In this document: positions 62,230 to 64,000 of the stretch, piece after piece
Layout: each line of letters begins with the position of its first letter
Numbering within the stretch: position 1 is the first letter of the stretch
Source: Luteitalea pratensis
GTDB lineage: Bacteria > Acidobacteriota > Vicinamibacteria > Vicinamibacterales > Vicinamibacteraceae
NCBI RefSeq assembly: GCF_001618865.1
Contig: NZ_CP015136.1
Location: 4,251,001 to 4,315,000, forward strand
DNA: 64,000 nt
Reading direction: 5' to 3'
The notes under the pieces: model-generated
What the model was told of the DNA's origin: nothing
Seen by the model: only the letters and a program-made list of their open reading frames with translations
Databases searched by the model: none
Made by a program: the position numbers and the translations under genes

Positions 62230-62527
62230 ACGTTGTGCCTTCGACGTTGACGAGGCGGCCTTCGCCGTCGAGCACGAACACCTCGAGACGGCGGCCGTCG
62301 TCCATGCGCAACATGAAGGTCCCGCCACGTCCGGCGAGCGCCGCGAGCGCCTCGGGATGCGCGAGCAGGTGCCCCTCGATCACCCATTCGCCGGCGACCA
62401 TCGTGCCAGCCTCGATCGTCCAGTCGCGGTAGACGTCCAGTTCGTACGCGGTGGACAGCGGCGCGCCGGGCGCATTCGGATCGTCCAGCTGCCCTTCGCC
62501 GATCAGGCGCTCCACCAATCGCAGCAT
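62210..62527 (-). CDS. Small protein of unknown function
   Basis: A 105-residue acidic protein: MLRLVERLIGEGQLDDPNAP, then YELDVYRDWTIEAGTMVAGE and GTFMLRMDDGRRLEVFVLDG. The beta-rich middle looks like a compact single-domain fold; no family is recognised. AAGGAGA sits seven bases before the ATG at 62527, which supports translation. The start codon overlaps that of the divergent plus-strand gene in a CATG palindrome, and its 3' end overlaps the large membrane protein gene. Confidence 0.65.
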   Translation of the reverse strand: MLRLVERLIGEGQLDDPNAPGAPLSTAYELDVYRDWTIEAGTMVAGEWVIEGHLLAHPEALAALAGRGGTFMLRMDDGRRLEVFVLDGEGRLVNVEGTTFIAPPA

Positions 62528-62939
62528 GCGTAATCTCCTTGGACGCCAGTGGCGCCCCATCGCGAGGATCGCGGCCGTGGCGTGGTTGCTGGTGCTGGCC
62601 CCGGCCGAACTCGCCGCGACGCTGGCCCGGCTGATCTCCGCACCGGCGGGCGAGCCTGGTTTCGGCCCCGCAACGCTCATCGCGCTGCGTGTGCTGGTCA
62701 CGGCTGGCGGCCTCATGCTCGGCCGGCGACTGGTGTCCGGCGCAACCGGCATGCGGCCGGCAGCACTCGCCTGGGCTGTCGCTGATCTTGGCACGCTGGT
62801 CCTTGTGCTGACCAGCGGGCGCGTGCCATCCAACCGCGCCCCCGGCGACGCGCCGATCGTGTGGGCTGTGTACGCGATGGCGGCACTCGTCGTGATCGCG
62901 GCATCGTCTTCCACCGCGCCTCCGGGGCGAGAGCCGTGA
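62526..62939 (+). CDS. Four-helix membrane protein of unknown function
   Basis: A 137-residue protein with about four predicted helices (ARIAAVAWLLVLAPAELAAT, ALRVLVTAGGLMLGRRL, LAWAVADLGTLVLVLTSG and AVYAMAALVVIAASS). No family is recognised. The ATG at 62526-62528 shares two bases with the start of the divergent minus-strand gene (CATG at 62525-62528). No ribosome-binding site is visible upstream, so a leaderless or later start is possible. Confidence 0.55.
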   Translation: MRNLLGRQWRPIARIAAVAWLLVLAPAELAATLARLISAPAGEPGFGPATLIALRVLVTAGGLMLGRRLVSGATGMRPAALAWAVADLGTLVLVLTSGRVPSNRAPGDAPIVWAVYAMAALVVIAASSSTAPPGREP

Positions 62940-63063
62940 GTCGTCGGTCCATGCGCAACTGACACACAGGGCGCTTGTCGCGCTGCGACGCCCGAGGTAG
63001 CATCCCCGCTTCCCCACGCGACGCGCGGGGCGGCTCATGCATTTCGTGGAGGAGGTCGCGTTG

Positions 63064-64000
63064 GTGATCGCTGCGCGGTTGCGCACGGCGGCGTTTGGTG
63101 TGGCGTGCGCGCTCGGGACGGGGACCATCGGACAGGCCCAGCCCGTGGCGCCCATCGCCATCCGCAACGCACGTATCGTGCCCGTTTCAGGTGCGCCGAT
63201 CGACGGGGGCAGCATCGTCCTCGTCAACGGACTCATCAAGTCCGTGGGATCGAACGTGGACGTGCCCGCCGAGGCTGTCGTGATCGACGGCACCGGTCTC
63301 ACCGTGTACCCCGGCCTGATCGACGCCCTGACGGATCTGGGCATGGCACAGCCCACCGCGGCCCCCCCTGCCGGCGCAGCGCCCGGTGGCGGCCCCAACG
63401 CGCCTCGTCCGCCGTCCCGCATCCGTGGTCCCGAGGATCGACCGGGCTCGACGCCCTGGCTGCAGGCCGCCGACGAGTTCCGGGCCGACGATCGCCGGAT
63501 TGAGACGTGGCGCAACGGCGGCGTGACGACCGTGGTGACGGCACCGCGGGTCGGCATCTTCCCCGGCCAGGCCGCGGTCATCAACCTGAGTGGCGAGCGG
63601 CGTGAGGACGTCGTCGTGCGCAGCGCCGTTGCGGTGCCGCTGGTGATGACTCCGCCCGCCGGCGGCGGGACGTTTCCCGGCTCGACGATGGGCCTGGTCG
63701 CGTACGTGAGGCAGGTGTTCCTCGATACGCGCTACACGGCCGAACAGGTCAAGCGGTACGACCAGGACGCACGCGGCAAGGCACGCCCGGAAACCGACCG
63801 CACGGTGCAGGCGCTGCAGGCCGCGCTGCAGGCGAAGGTGCCGTTCCTGCTGCCTGCGGGCAACGAAGTGCAGATCGATCGCATGCTTGCCCTCGGGCGC
63901 GAATTCGACGTGCCCGCCGTGCTGTACGGCGTGCACGAGGGGTACGCCGCGGCCGGCCGGATCGCGAAAGCCAGGATTCCGGTCATCGTCAGCGCAAAGT
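63064..64000 (+). CDS. Amidohydrolase-like protein, metal-site-degenerate (3' end cut)
   Basis: The first 312 codons of a secreted protein whose 3' end is beyond the window. It has a signal peptide (ARLRTAAFGVACALGTGTIG) followed by the urease/imidazolonepropionase-like N-terminal fold: AIRNARIVPVSGAPIDGGSI and IDGTGLTVYPGLIDALTDLG. In active amidohydrolases the last block ends in HxH (GLIDxHxH); here it is ALTDLG, so the metal site is lost. A Pro/Gly/Ala linker follows (about residues 105-120), then ADEFRADDRRIETWRNGGVT. GGAGGAGG at 63048-63055 fits the GTG at 63064 or the TTG at 63061; the in-frame ATG at 63037 is less likely. Confidence 0.8.
   Translation, partial: MIAARLRTAAFGVACALGTGTIGQAQPVAPIAIRNARIVPVSGAPIDGGSIVLVNGLIKSVGSNVDVPAEAVVIDGTGLTVYPGLIDALTDLGMAQPTAAPPAGAAPGGGPNAPRPPSRIRGPEDRPGSTPWLQAADEFRADDRRIETWRNGGVTTVVTAPRVGIFPGQAAVINLSGERREDVVVRSAVAVPLVMTPPAGGGTFPGSTMGLVAYVRQVFLDTRYTAEQVKRYDQDARGKARPETDRTVQALQAALQAKVPFLLPAGNEVQIDRMLALGREFDVPAVLYGVHEGYAAAGRIAKARIPVIVSAK

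Noticed and set aside
1-64000. Search for tRNA, rRNA, riboswitches and CRISPR arrays
   Set aside because: Nothing with a recognisable cloverleaf, rRNA core or repeat-spacer pattern was seen by eye. A covariance-model search would be needed to exclude small RNAs.

Overview
The window is a GC-rich (clearly above 60% by eye), almost wholly coding chromosome segment from a diderm bacterium. It carries no rRNA or tRNA gene, no CRISPR array, no prophage and no insertion sequence that I could recognise. Lipopolysaccharide export genes, a complete Tol-Pal operon, a PadR regulator, a giant NtrY-like kinase and intergenic word-like repeats together suggest an Acidobacteriota chromosome, probably class Vicinamibacteria. 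That placement is an inference from gene style and is not proven by a marker gene here.

Layout. 0-6 kb: a truncated padR diverges from xerD, followed on the minus strand by a fused LptF-LptG permease and a KefB-type antiporter. 6-11.4 kb (minus): recN, miaB, a BFN-domain protein, parA and parB, tightly packed. 11.5-16.6 kb (plus): tolQ-tolR-tolA/tonB-tolB-pal-cpoB. 16.8-18.5 kb (plus): ssb and an aldo/keto reductase. 18.5-35.7 kb: a 17-kb minus-strand gene train, in transcription order guaA, dnaE, accA, recJ, lptC/lptA-like, lptB, rpoN, hpf, hprK, rapZ, EIIA-Man, HPr, PtsI. It joins LPS export to an incomplete regulatory PTS with no sugar permease. 35.8-43.4 kb: a beta-propeller lipoprotein-like gene, an aminotransferase, a membrane protein and a 1329-residue histidine kinase. 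43.4-46.5 kb (minus): tsaB, rimI, a DUF465 protein, psd and pssA. 46.6-50.8 kb (plus): mutS, translationally coupled to a solute-binding lipoprotein. 50.8-64 kb: a looser accessory-like stretch with a hydrolase, DUF72, quinone oxidoreductase, MATE exporter, a D-cysteine-desulfhydrase-like enzyme, amidohydrolases, an FKBP lipoprotein, a metalloprotease-like protein and unknown membrane proteins.

How the genes work together. Envelope assembly dominates. LptFG, LptC/A-like and LptB would form most of one LPS bridge, with the normally separate permeases (and perhaps LptC and LptA) joined in single chains. Tol-Pal energises outer-membrane constriction, and PssA and Psd make phosphatidylethanolamine. 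HprK, HPr, PtsI, EIIA-Man, RapZ and RpoN form a phosphorelay that probably signals carbon/nitrogen status rather than importing sugar.

The main unexplained structure is non-coding. Several intergenic gaps hold short repeated words arranged as long inverted repeats (near 1.3, 16.7, 17.4 and 20.9 kb). A 78-bp double-hairpin element at 50.8 kb supplies the stop codons of both flanking convergent genes. Related fragments with a shared CTCTCCGA core and a heptamer array lie at 51.8 and 53.1 kb. A similar simple-sequence tract sits inside the 3' end of recN. Start codons were chosen by reading ribosome-binding sites and family norms, and several remain uncertain as noted in each entry.
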